NCBI GenBank assembly: GCA_028292065.1
Contig: JAQGNC010000052.1
Span: forward strand, 1-19,430
Source of the DNA: Betaproteobacteria bacterium
GTDB lineage: Bacteria > Pseudomonadota > Gammaproteobacteria > Burkholderiales > SG8-41
Length of the DNA stretch: 19,430 nucleotides
Direction of reading: 5' to 3'
In this document: positions 1 to 6,517 of the stretch, piece after piece
Layout: the number at the start of each line of letters is the position of its first letter
How positions within the stretch are numbered: position 1 is the first letter of the stretch
The notes under the pieces: generated by a model
Seen by the model: only the letters and a program-made list of their open reading frames with translations
Told to the model about the DNA's origin: nothing
Databases searched by the model: none
Translations under genes and position numbers: made by a program

Positions 1-467
1 AGCGGGCTCTCGAACGTGACGTATTCGGCCGCGGCGTGAGCGAGGTTGAGCGCGGTCTCGCGGCCCCACCGGTCGAGGCGCCGCGCCGCGGTGCCGATGC
101 GGTGCGCGGCCACGTCGCCGAAGACGCGGCTCAGGTCTTCCTCGAAGTCCCACGACAGATTGCGCGCGACGTAATCGACCGCCGCCGCAAGCTCCACGTC
201 GCCGGTGACTTTCGCATCGCGCCACGCGTCCGGGTCGCGCGCCGCCGCACGCATCACGAGTCCGGGAGTGACCGCGATCAAAGCGTCGGCCGCTTCGTTG
301 CCGCTCGTGCGTGCGAGCGCGCCCTCCGGCGTGACGATCACTCGAACCTGCAGCGGAAGGCAGCTCACGACGACGATCTTGCCGGCGTGCGGCCGCAGCT
401 TATCGAGCGCCCACGCGTTCGCTCGCAGCAGGCGGTTGATGGCGGGTAGGGTGAGGGACTCCAGCAT
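1..467 (-). CDS. ubiJ: UbiJ, ubiquinone biosynthesis accessory factor (SCP2 domain), 3' end cut by window edge
   Basis: Reading leftward from the ATG at 467-465, 155 codons stay open to the edge with no stop, so the C-terminus is missing. The translation begins MLESLTLPAINRLLRAN and continues through a lipid-binding SCP2-type region (VRVIVTPEGALARTSGN, then a DAWRDAKVTGDVELA stretch near residues 78-92), followed by a WDFEEDLSRVFGDVAAHR segment typical of UbiJ/YigP. UbiJ is known as a non-catalytic scaffold of the soluble ubiquinone-synthesis complex; its SCP2 domain binds the hydrophobic polyprenyl intermediate and it partners UbiK. Its position downstream of ubiE and a Tim44-domain gene matches betaproteobacterial ubi clusters, in which ubiB usually follows. 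The start has no visible Shine-Dalgarno sequence: a terminator T-tract touches the ATG. Confidence 0.88.
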   Translation of the reverse strand, partial: MLESLTLPAINRLLRANAWALDKLRPHAGKIVVVSCLPLQVRVIVTPEGALARTSGNEAADALIAVTPGLVMRAAARDPDAWRDAKVTGDVELAAAVDYVARNLSWDFEEDLSRVFGDVAAHRIGTAARRLDRWGRETALNLAHAAAEYVTFESP

Positions 468-493
468 AAAAAAAACCCGGGCCGCGGCCCGGG
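468..493 (-). terminator. Intrinsic terminator between the Tim44-domain gene and ubiJ
   Basis: On the minus strand a perfect CCCGGGC-CGCG-GCCCGGG hairpin (476-493) is followed immediately by eight T residues (468-475). This is a textbook rho-independent terminator for leftward transcription. Its T-tract abuts the ATG of ubiJ with no spacing, so it occupies the place where the ubiJ ribosome binding site would be expected. Confidence 0.85.
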
Positions 494-515
494 ACTGTGA
501 ACCTGAATCGGATAA

Positions 516-1445
516 TCAGGCCTGTTGGATGCCGGCGACCTGCCAGCCGCTGCGGCCGTCGAGCGGTTTCTCCAGGTGCCAGATCTCGCTGAAAGGCTGC
601 GGGTCGGTACCCGGCGTTTCGCGGATCAGCCCCGAGAAGCGCACGCTGACGATGTACAGGTTGTTCTCGGTGACGACGTCGAGCACTTCGGCGTCGAGCG
701 TGACGACTTCGGTCTTCTGCGGCGCCTCGCCGCTCGCGCGCATGTCGGCTTCGATCTCGGCCGCGAGCGCGGGGGTCAGGAAGTCGCGGATCGCCGTGAG
801 GTCTCGGCGGTCGTGCGCGTCCTGAACCTTCAGGAAGTTCGCCTTGGCGTGGCGCGCGAATTCGTCGGCGTCGAAATCAGCCGGCCAGCGGCGCGCTGCC
901 GCGGGGGCCGCCGATGAAGTCGTCGCCGCGATCGAATGAGGCGCCGCTCCACCGCCCGAGTATGACGGTGCGGGCGCCGGAGCGGGGGACGCGGTCGGCT
1001 CGACACCGCCGTAAGCGGTCGCACCGGCGTAGCGCAGCGGCTGTTGCTGCGGTTGCGCGCCGCGGCCGCGGAACATGCGGATGAGGAACACGACGCCGAC
1101 GACGATCGCGAGCATCAGCAGGATTCCGCCGAGCGCGCCGCCCAGGCCGTTGCCCATGAAGAGCGATGCGAGTCCGGCGCCGATCGCGAGGCCGGCCAGC
1201 GGTCCGAGCCATTTGCTCATTCCGGAAGCGGGTTTCGGCGGGGGCGCGGTGGCTGCGCCCTGGGCCGATGCCGGCGCGTTCGGTGTGGCCTGCTGCTGGG
1301 CAGGGGCTTTCGGCGCCGCCTGCTGCGGAGTGATCGAGCGCTGCGTGCCGACGCTGCGTCCGCCTCCAACGCGCTTGGCCTCGACGTCGACCGCGATCAG
1401 CGACAAGCCGATCATCGCGACGAAAATGCTGAGTAATTTACGCAT
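516..1445 (-). CDS. Tim44-like domain membrane protein
   Basis: This 309-residue protein has an N-terminal signal sequence or anchor (about 1-23), a low-complexity Pro/Ala/Gln linker (about 38-73), a Gly/Ala-rich hydrophobic hairpin (about 80-123, including LGGALGGILLMLAIVVGVVFLI) ending in the basic MFRGRG, a second Pro/Ala linker, and a C-terminal Tim44-like domain (about 187-309). The last domain shows the expected DEFARHAKANFLKVQDAHD helix and a closing SEIWHLEKP...GWQVAGIQ strand pattern. Bacterial Tim44-domain proteins are common beside ubi genes in betaproteobacteria, but their precise role is unsettled; the domain is related to the lipid-binding region of mitochondrial Tim44. A very strong AAGGAGGAG (1452-1460) sits 6 nt before the ATG and fixes the start. 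A terminator follows the gene. Confidence 0.88.
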   Translation of the reverse strand: MRKLLSIFVAMIGLSLIAVDVEAKRVGGGRSVGTQRSITPQQAAPKAPAQQQATPNAPASAQGAATAPPPKPASGMSKWLGPLAGLAIGAGLASLFMGNGLGGALGGILLMLAIVVGVVFLIRMFRGRGAQPQQQPLRYAGATAYGGVEPTASPAPAPAPSYSGGGAAPHSIAATTSSAAPAAARRWPADFDADEFARHAKANFLKVQDAHDRRDLTAIRDFLTPALAAEIEADMRASGEAPQKTEVVTLDAEVLDVVTENNLYIVSVRFSGLIRETPGTDPQPFSEIWHLEKPLDGRSGWQVAGIQQA

Positions 1446-1505
1446 GAAATTCTCCTCCTTGGAGTGACCGCAGGATTATAGGCTAGTTGAGGTAGCGCAG
1501 ACCGG

Positions 1506-2219
1506 CTACCGCGAGTAGCCGACGAGTTCAGAAATCAGGTAATCGCCCCTGACGCGCAACGGGTATTCCCCGCCGTCGCCGCCGCCCCGGGAGGTGTCGA
1601 AATGCTCCGAGTTCGCCGAGGTGCGCACCGCGCGGCGCACGCTCGGGACGTACCAGTCGGTCTCGGTAATCTCTTCCTGCGTGTGGTTGCCTTCCATGTT
1701 GCCGGCGAAAACCGAGCGCTGGATCTTCAGGGCGTCGAACTCCCCCGCGGGGACGCGGATGCGCTCCCAGCCGAGCACGGTCGCAGCGACGTGGGTGTTG
1801 AAGCTGCGCCCGGTCGCGACGTCGGTCGATCGAAGCACGCGGTTCCAGTGCTTGCCCGGCGCGAGCGGATAGGCGTACGCGGGATAGGCGGGCTCGTAGC
1901 GGAAGCGCTGGGTGTTGGTGAGCGGCAGCTCGCGGCCGTTCCAGCCCGGCGCGTAGACGAGCGTATCGAGCGGCCTGCCGTCGTTGGTGAGCTCGACGAT
2001 GACGGCATCGGCATCCGCGCGAGAGACTTCGTAGCGGTAAATGCCTCGCGGCAGCCCGGTCCAGCCGTCGCGCACCGCGTATTCCCAGTAATCGCCGGCC
2101 TTCACCTGCGGCGCGTCGGTCGCCGCGGGCGCACCGGCCGGGACGTAGGTCGTCGGCGCGGCGCAAGCGCCGATGAAAAGGCATGCTGCGAGCGCCGCAA
2201 GAACACGTTCGATCGTCAT
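1506..2219 (-). CDS. Putative outer-membrane lipoprotein, downstream copy of a tandem pair
   Basis: The 237-residue product starts with a lipoprotein signal peptide ending in the lipobox IGAC, with Cys19 as the predicted acylated residue, followed by a short linker and a roughly 195-residue globular region. That region begins DYWEYAVRDGWTGLPRG and ends with a DTSRGGGDGGEYPLRVRGDYLISEL tail. It is clearly paralogous to the gene at 2248-2988, aligning almost without gaps and sharing AGWNG, IRVPAGEFDAL and STD.ATGR...NTHV. GGAGGG lies just upstream of the ATG, and 28 nt separate the two genes, so they are probably cotranscribed. I do not recognise a characterised family. The extracytoplasmic location is inferred from the signal; the function is unknown. 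The beta-rich sequence with aromatic residues could suit ligand binding or envelope assembly, but that is only a guess. Confidence 0.8.
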   Translation of the reverse strand: MTIERVLAALAACLFIGACAAPTTYVPAGAPAATDAPQVKAGDYWEYAVRDGWTGLPRGIYRYEVSRADADAVIVELTNDGRPLDTLVYAPGWNGRELPLTNTQRFRYEPAYPAYAYPLAPGKHWNRVLRSTDVATGRSFNTHVAATVLGWERIRVPAGEFDALKIQRSVFAGNMEGNHTQEEITETDWYVPSVRRAVRTSANSEHFDTSRGGGDGGEYPLRVRGDYLISELVGYSR

Positions 2220-2247
2220 GACACGTCCCTCCGCCAGTGCGATTACT

Positions 2248-2988
2248 TCACTGCGCCCCCCGGCGCACGAGCTCCGCGATCAGCCAGTCGCCGCGCACGC
2301 GCAGCGGCCTGCCCCTGCCGCCGCCGCTGCGTGACGTGTCGATGTGGCTCGAATTGCTTTCGCTTGCGACCACATAACCGAGCTCGGGCGCATACCAGTC
2401 GACCTGCACGATCTCTTCCTGCAACTGGAAGAATTCGGCGTTGCCGGCGTAGACGTAGCGCCTGACTTCGAGCGCGTCGAACTCGCCTGCGGGCACCCTG
2501 ATGCGGCGCCACCCGCCGACGCTCGCGTGCACGTGAGTGTTGTAGCGCCTGCCGGTCGCAGGGTCGGTCGAGCGCACCACGCGCCGCCAGCTCTTGCCCG
2601 GATACAGCGGAAACTCGTAGGCGGGAAAAGGCGGGTCGAAGCGGAAGCGCTGGAGGTTGGGCAGCGGATGCTCGAGGCCGTTCCAGCCGGCGGCGTAAAC
2701 GAAGGTGTCGATGCGCTCGCCTTCGCGAAAGACGTCGACCACGATGCGATTCTCGTCGGCGCGCGCGACCGAATAGCGATATAGACCTCGCGGCAAGCCG
2801 GTATACGCGTCGCGCACCGCGTATTCCCAGAACTGGCCCTGGCGGACCGTCGGCGCCGGAACCGTGACGGCCCCGGCAGGCGGCGCGGCTTCAGGCGGGG
2901 TCGTGCACCCCGGCAACAGTGCGCACGCGAAAAGGCTGCAGGCGAGGGCGCCTGCGCTACACAACCGCCTGAACGTCTCGACTATCAC
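2248..2988 (-). CDS. Putative outer-membrane lipoprotein, upstream copy of a tandem pair
   Basis: The 246-residue product has a longer signal peptide with lipobox LPGC and predicted acylated Cys28, then a Pro/Ala-rich linker and the same globular domain as its neighbour (FWEYAVRDAYTGLPRGLYRY near residues 53-72; IRVPAGEFDALEVRR; C-terminal RVRGDWLIAELV). The start is GTG at 2988-2986, with GGGAGG of a (GGCGGGA) repeat supplying the ribosome binding site. The gene begins 32 nt after the ubiE stop, so it likely belongs to the same transcription unit. Arg and aromatic positions are retained between the copies, while their N-terminal linkers diverge, which suggests an old duplication under constraint. 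Part of the signal-peptide coding region is a 17-mer also found at 17325-17341. Function unknown. Confidence 0.8.
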   Translation of the reverse strand: MIVETFRRLCSAGALACSLFACALLPGCTTPPEAAPPAGAVTVPAPTVRQGQFWEYAVRDAYTGLPRGLYRYSVARADENRIVVDVFREGERIDTFVYAAGWNGLEHPLPNLQRFRFDPPFPAYEFPLYPGKSWRRVVRSTDPATGRRYNTHVHASVGGWRRIRVPAGEFDALEVRRYVYAGNAEFFQLQEEIVQVDWYAPELGYVVASESNSSHIDTSRSGGGRGRPLRVRGDWLIAELVRRGAQ

Positions 2989-2997
2989 CTGTCAGCA

Positions 2998-3020
2998 CCT
3001 CCCGCCTCCCGCCTCCCGCC
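2998..3020 (-). repeat. Heptamer repeat (GGCGGGA)x3 holding a ribosome binding site
   Basis: On the minus strand three consecutive GGCGGGA units directly follow the ubiE stop codon and end in GGTGCTGACAG before the GTG of the next gene. Each unit contains GGGAGG-like Shine-Dalgarno sequence, so the last one can serve the lipoprotein start at 2988. Confidence 0.65.
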
Positions 3021-3752
3021 TCAGTACTTGACGCCCTTGTGCAGCGCGATTATTCCTGCGGACAGGTTGAAGTAATCGACGTGATCGAAACCGGCCTGCT
3101 GCATCATCGTCTTGAGCGTTTCCTGGTCGGGATGCATGCGGATCGATTCCGCGAGATAGCGGTAGCTGTCGGCGTCCCCGGCGACCGCCTTTCCCAGGCG
3201 CGGCAGCACCTGGAAAGAGTACGCGTCGTAAAGCGGCGCCAGCGGCTTCCACACGCGCGAGAACTCGAGCACCACGAGGCGGCCGCCGGCTCTCAATACG
3301 CGGTACATCTCTTTGAGCGCGACGTCCTTGTGAGTCATGTTGCGCAGGCCGAACGCGACCGTGACGCAGTCGAACGTGTCGCTCGGAAAAGGCAGGCGCT
3401 CGGCGTCGCACTGCGCGACCGGAACGACGATGCCTTCGTCCATCAGCGAATCGCGTCCGACCCCGAGCATCGCGCCGTTGATGTCGGTCAGCACGACGCT
3501 GCCGGTGTCTCCGACGCGGCGCACGAACTCGCGAGTCAAGTCGCCAGTGCCGCCCGCGACATCGAGCACCCGCTCGCCGGGGCGGACCCGGCTCTGCTCG
3601 ATCGCGAAGCGCTTCCACACCCGATGCAGCCCGAGCGACATCAGGTCGTTCATCAGGTCGTAGCGGCGCGCGACCGAGTCGAACACCCCGCCGACGCGCT
3701 TCGCTTTTTCTTCCTCGGGGACTTCCTGGAAACCGAAATCAGTGGTTTTCAT
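3021..3752 (-). CDS. ubiE: UbiE, demethylmenaquinone / 2-octaprenyl-6-methoxy-benzoquinol C-methyltransferase
   Basis: This 243-residue class I SAM methyltransferase has the full UbiE signature: KAKRVGGVFDSVARRYDLMN (about 17-36), SLGLHRVWKR, the SAM-binding motif VLDVAGGTGD (62-71), an acidic post-II region (LTDINGAML), CDAERLPFP, and FDCVTVAFGLRNMTHK (about 127-142). The C-terminal FQVLPRLGKAVAGD...YRYLAESIRMHPDQETL block is also typical. It performs the C-methylation of the quinone ring in ubiquinone (and, where present, menaquinone) biosynthesis, in the cytoplasm or at the inner face of the membrane. Length and start (ATG at 3752, GAG upstream) match the family. It is followed by the lipoprotein pair and then Tim44-domain/ubiJ. 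The 110 nt between it and the DUF971 gene shows no clear promoter. Confidence 0.97.
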   Translation of the reverse strand: MKTTDFGFQEVPEEEKAKRVGGVFDSVARRYDLMNDLMSLGLHRVWKRFAIEQSRVRPGERVLDVAGGTGDLTREFVRRVGDTGSVVLTDINGAMLGVGRDSLMDEGIVVPVAQCDAERLPFPSDTFDCVTVAFGLRNMTHKDVALKEMYRVLRAGGRLVVLEFSRVWKPLAPLYDAYSFQVLPRLGKAVAGDADSYRYLAESIRMHPDQETLKTMMQQAGFDHVDYFNLSAGIIALHKGVKY

Positions 3753-3862
3753 CTCGAAACCAAATCAAAACCTTTAAGCAGCCGATACACGCCGATGGCT
3801 GTCGTGCGGGTTCCGCCGCAGCGGCACCTGTGTCCGTTCGGCGGCGGCAAAGAATTTCCCCT

Positions 3863-4222
3863 TCAACCTTCCCGGCTCGCGCCGGCTTCGCGCAAGCGCC
3901 CGAGATACTGCTGCCACATCGTGTCCTGGCGCTCGCCGTAGTCGTAGAGCAGATCCCACGAGTAGATGCCGGTATCGTGCCCATCGGAGAACCTGAGCTG
4001 TATCGCGTACTGGCCGACCGGCTCGACCGCGGCGATCTTCACGTCTTTCTTGGCGACCTGCAGCACCTCCTGTCCCGGCCCGTGCCCGCGCACTTCGGCC
4101 GAAGGCGAATAGACGCGCAGGAATTCCGAAGGGAGCCGGAAAGTCTTTCCGTCGGCGTACGAAATCTCGAGAACCTGCGACTTCTGGTGGAGAGTGATTC
4201 CGGTGGGGGTGGGGGTGGGCAT
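3863..4222 (-). CDS. DUF971 family protein (GBBH-like N-terminal domain)
   Basis: The 119-residue product carries the DUF971 pattern: LHQKSQVLEISYADGKTFRLPSEFLRVYSPSAEV, then AAVEPVGQYAIQLRFSDGHDTGIYSWDLLYDYG. It is the small stand-alone form of the domain that forms the N-terminus of gamma-butyrobetaine hydroxylase. In those enzymes it binds zinc, but the biochemical role of the small bacterial form is not established. The chosen start is the ATG at 4222-4220 giving MPTPTPTG. A longer open frame to 4363 exists, but its extra residues (PSFTSTFALHPSPLHPSLLHSF and similar) are simply the translation of a tandem repeat, so I reject it. The gene commonly sits next to ubiE in betaproteobacteria, as here. 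The six-base CCCACC repeat straddles the start. Confidence 0.9.
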   Translation of the reverse strand: MPTPTPTGITLHQKSQVLEISYADGKTFRLPSEFLRVYSPSAEVRGHGPGQEVLQVAKKDVKIAAVEPVGQYAIQLRFSDGHDTGIYSWDLLYDYGERQDTMWQQYLGRLREAGASREG

Positions 4223-4227
4223 GGTGG

Positions 4228-4298
4228 GGTGAAGGGTGAAGGAGTGAAGGAGTGAAGGGTGAAGGGGTGAAGGGTGAAGGGCGAAAGTGGAGGTGAAG
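4228..4298 (+). repeat. Degenerate GTGAAGG tandem array (left arm of an inverted pair)
   Basis: TGAAG cores begin at 4230, 4237, 4245, 4253, 4260, 4268 and 4275, alternating 7- and 8-nt periods, followed by a degenerate copy at 4282 and another at 4294. The array is immediately upstream of the DUF971 start. The same word appears in inverted orientation at 4358-4385. Confidence 0.85.
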
Positions 4299-4357
4299 CT
4301 TGGGATGTACAAAAATGGACATCGACGCGCCGCACGGGAGTACCGCGGGCGCTTACC

Positions 4358-4385
4358 CTTCACCCTTCACTCATTCACCCTTCAC
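4358..4385 (-). repeat. CCCTTCAC array (right arm of the inverted pair)
   Basis: CTTCAC cores lie at 4358, 4365 and 4380, with an ATTCAC variant at 4373, giving 7/8-nt periods in the opposite orientation to the array at 4228-4298. The two arms could pair into a large hairpin around the 4299-4357 loop. This occupies almost all of the 170-nt gap between the HIT gene stop and the DUF971 start. Confidence 0.8.
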
Positions 4386-4392
4386 CATAATA

Positions 4393-4800
4393 TCAGTCGA
4401 GCGCCGCAGCGAGCGCGCTCGCGAGCGCCGTGGTATCGGCTTCGCGCGCGACGTCACCGGCAGGGCGTTTTGCTTCAGCCCAGATCGGTTGCGGAAAATG
4501 GGGATCGTCCGCGTAGCGCGGAATGACGTGCCAGTGCAGATGCGGGACCAAATTACCGAGGGTCGCGAGATTGATCTTGTCGGGCGCGAGCAGCTCGCGC
4601 AGGACCGATTCGACCGCGAACACCACTTCCATCAGGTGCAGACGGTCCTCGTCGGACAGGTCCGTCATCTCTTTGACGTGGGCCTGCCACACCACGCGGC
4701 AGAAACCCGGATAGCCGCGCTCGGCTACATGTATGACCCTGCAGCGCTCGTCGCGCCACAGCAGCTCACCGCCGGTGCGGTTGCACAGCTCACAATCCAT
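4393..4800 (-). CDS. HIT-family protein (histidine triad nucleotide hydrolase)
   Basis: The 135-residue product has the histidine triad PHLHWHVIPRY, with His87, His89 and His91, preceded by the conserved INLATLGNLVPHLHW segment. The N-terminus MDCELC contains a CxxC pair (Cys3, Cys6) as in zinc-containing HIT proteins. The family hydrolyses nucleotide conjugates such as AMP-linked amines or dinucleoside polyphosphates; the exact substrate cannot be read from sequence. The start is well supported by GGAGGAG just before the ATG. It leads the HIT-DUF971-ubiE series on the minus strand, though the inverted repeat arrays after it may interrupt transcription. Confidence 0.93.
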   Translation of the reverse strand: MDCELCNRTGGELLWRDERCRVIHVAERGYPGFCRVVWQAHVKEMTDLSDEDRLHLMEVVFAVESVLRELLAPDKINLATLGNLVPHLHWHVIPRYADDPHFPQPIWAEAKRPAGDVAREADTTALASALAAALD

Positions 4801-4906
4801 CGCTCCTCCCGCGCTTCGCGAGCGAGCTTAACCCGAGCGTAAAAAAGGGGGAAGCGAGTCACGAAAGAGACCCGCGCGCGTGACGCTTCGCGGAGCTTAC
4901 AACGCG

Positions 4907-4943
4907 TGCGGGGGCGGCAGCCATCGCGACTGCCGCCCCCGCA
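4907..4943 (-). terminator. Strong hairpin downstream of the porin gene
   Basis: TGCGGGGGCGGCAG (4907-4920) and CTGCCGCCCCCGCA (4930-4943) form a perfect 14-bp stem with a 9-nt loop, about 20 nt after the porin stop. It is well placed as the porin terminator or mRNA-stabilising 3' hairpin, but no T-tract follows on the minus strand. Confidence 0.7.
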
Positions 4944-4963
4944 TACTTCAGACCGACTTCAGA

Positions 4964-6202
4964 TCAGAACGTGTGGCGAATGCCGACTGCCCACGCGTCT
5001 TCGTTCGAGCCTGCGCGGACCGCACCGCCGAGACCGCCGAGGCGATAGCCTGCGTTGGTGTCGTTGTCCAGGCGCGCGTAACCGGCCGTGAACTCGGTGC
5101 GTTTCGAGAAGGTGTACACGTAACGCAGCGTGGCGAGGTTCGCACCGGTGTCGCCGCCGGGAGCAGGACGGTAGCCCGGGCCCGAAGCGTTGCCGATCGC
5201 GAGAGAGCTGGCCGAGCCCGGTCCGACGATGTTCGTCAGGGCCGGCGCGATTGCTGCGCCGGGGCCTCTCACGTCGCGCGCCTGGGTGAATGAAGCACGC
5301 AGACCGTGCGGTCCGACGATCTTCCAGTCCACACCGACGTGCCACGCGCTCACGCGGATGTCGGCGCTGGCGCCGCCGGCGCCCGCGACGGCGTCGAACT
5401 TCTGCTTGGTGTACTGACCGCCGACGCGCACCGGGCCCCAGGTGTAGGCGGCGCCGATGTGCCAGGCGTTGTCCTTGGTGTCAGCCGGGGTGAGCGCGGC
5501 TGCGCTCTGGAAGTTGGTATGACGCTCGAAGCCTGCCGAGACGTACAGCGGACCTGCGCTGTATTGGGTGCCGAGCGAATAGACGCGGGGTTTGGCGTTG
5601 CTCGCCGAGGCGAGAGTTGCGGTCGAAGGCTGCGACGACGTGAAAGCCGCCATCACCTGGAAGCCGCCGAAGTTCGGGCTGTCGTAGTTGATGCTGTCTT
5701 TCTGGCGACGCTTGAACGACAGGCGGTTGCCGCCGACTGCATCGGTCGTCGAATCGGCCAGCAGCAGGAATGCCGTACCCCAGATCCCGGTGTCGTTGCC
5801 GCCGACAGCCGTCGGGCTGACGGTGCGCTTGAACGGGGTGTCCCACACGCCGACGAACACGTTGCCGAAGCCGCCTTTCAGGCCGACCGCGCTGTTCCGG
5901 CTGCACCAGCCGTTCTGGCTGTCGCCGCGAACGTCTGCAGTGCTCGCGCACTGGAACCAGGCGGACAGACCGCCGCCCAGCTTTTCTTCGCCCTTGAAGC
6001 CGATCTCGCTGCCGGGGGTCTGGATGAAGTCGGCGTTGCTGCGCGCGGAGCCGGGCAACCCGGTGACGTCCGGTTGATTGGCATGGACGGTGTATTCCAC
6101 GTAGAGCGTGCCGAACACCTGAACGGTGCTCGATTGCGCCAAGGCGACGGCGGGCGCGCCGAAGACGCTCGTGAGCGCTACTGCCAGCAGTTTTTTCTGC
6201 AC
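4964..6202 (-). CDS. Gram-negative general porin, Burkholderia type (Porin_4)
   Basis: The 412-residue protein begins with a cleavable signal peptide (MQKKLLAVALTSVFGAPAVALAQ, cleavage after about residue 23) and opens the mature chain with SSTVQVFGTLYVEYT, the usual first strand of betaproteobacterial trimeric porins. Family hallmarks include SEIGFKGEEKLGGGLSAWFQ, NSAVGLKGGFGNVFVGVWDTPFK, DSINYDSPNFGGFQ, repeated amphipathic strands, and the terminal GIRHTF with C-terminal Phe needed for BAM recognition. It should form a 16-stranded outer-membrane channel for small hydrophilic solutes; specificity is unknown. Cys-containing loops (CASTADV...GWCSRN, around residues 85-100) could form a disulfide. 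The start is GTG at 6202 with GAGGAG 9 nt upstream. A hairpin follows the gene and a large divergent region precedes it. Confidence 0.95.
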   Translation of the reverse strand: MQKKLLAVALTSVFGAPAVALAQSSTVQVFGTLYVEYTVHANQPDVTGLPGSARSNADFIQTPGSEIGFKGEEKLGGGLSAWFQCASTADVRGDSQNGWCSRNSAVGLKGGFGNVFVGVWDTPFKRTVSPTAVGGNDTGIWGTAFLLLADSTTDAVGGNRLSFKRRQKDSINYDSPNFGGFQVMAAFTSSQPSTATLASASNAKPRVYSLGTQYSAGPLYVSAGFERHTNFQSAAALTPADTKDNAWHIGAAYTWGPVRVGGQYTKQKFDAVAGAGGASADIRVSAWHVGVDWKIVGPHGLRASFTQARDVRGPGAAIAPALTNIVGPGSASSLAIGNASGPGYRPAPGGDTGANLATLRYVYTFSKRTEFTAGYARLDNDTNAGYRLGGLGGAVRAGSNEDAWAVGIRHTF

Positions 6203-6517
6203 TTTTTAGTTCTCCTCTGATGTTTGAGACCCTGGGGGGGAATCACAAGCACAACATTGCGAGCGCAGGCACTGCACTGACCGTTCGCTCACACGATTTC
6301 TCAAAAAACCCCGGCCGAAGCCGGGGCAAGGCTCACAGGAAATGGTTGCGCGAGGCCCCGCGGCGGATTGTTCCTGCACTCGTGCGCGCTCACCATAGGA
6401 TTAGTGTCACGGCGCCCATGAGTCATCTGACTTGCGCGCCGCGGCGGCGACCGTGGTATTCATGTCATGCGGTCCTCGCGCGACGGGCCGTAACACGACG
6501 GGAACGAGGCTGGCGGG
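6203..6517. promoter_or_regulatory. Divergent regulatory region between porin and sensor kinase
   Basis: This 315-nt stretch must carry the promoters of both divergent units. It shows lower coding character than its surroundings, a run of seven G at 6234-6240 in the porin leader, and a minus-strand intrinsic terminator at 6303-6326. I could not identify convincing -35/-10 boxes by eye for either gene; the minus-strand CCTATGGT around 6393-6400 is a weak -10-like candidate upstream of the terminator. Confidence 0.5.
6303..6326 (-). terminator. Intrinsic terminator with UUCG tetraloop upstream of the porin
   Basis: On the minus strand CCCCGGC-TTCG-GCCGGGG (6326-6309) is followed at once by TTTTTT (6308-6303). 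The stable tetraloop and T-tract make this a strong rho-independent terminator for leftward transcription. No minus-strand gene lies before it, and the next gene to the left is the porin, 100 nt downstream. Confidence 0.85.

Noticed and set aside
4223..4363. Longer DUF971 product from a start at 4363
   Set aside because: The extra residues are translated tandem repeat and are not part of the domain.
4228..4385. CRISPR array
   Set aside because: Units are 7-8 nt with no spacers of CRISPR length and no cas genes in the window.
4300..4842. 180-codon plus-strand frame over the HIT gene
   Set aside because: Antisense to a gene with an intact HIT motif and a good ribosome binding site.
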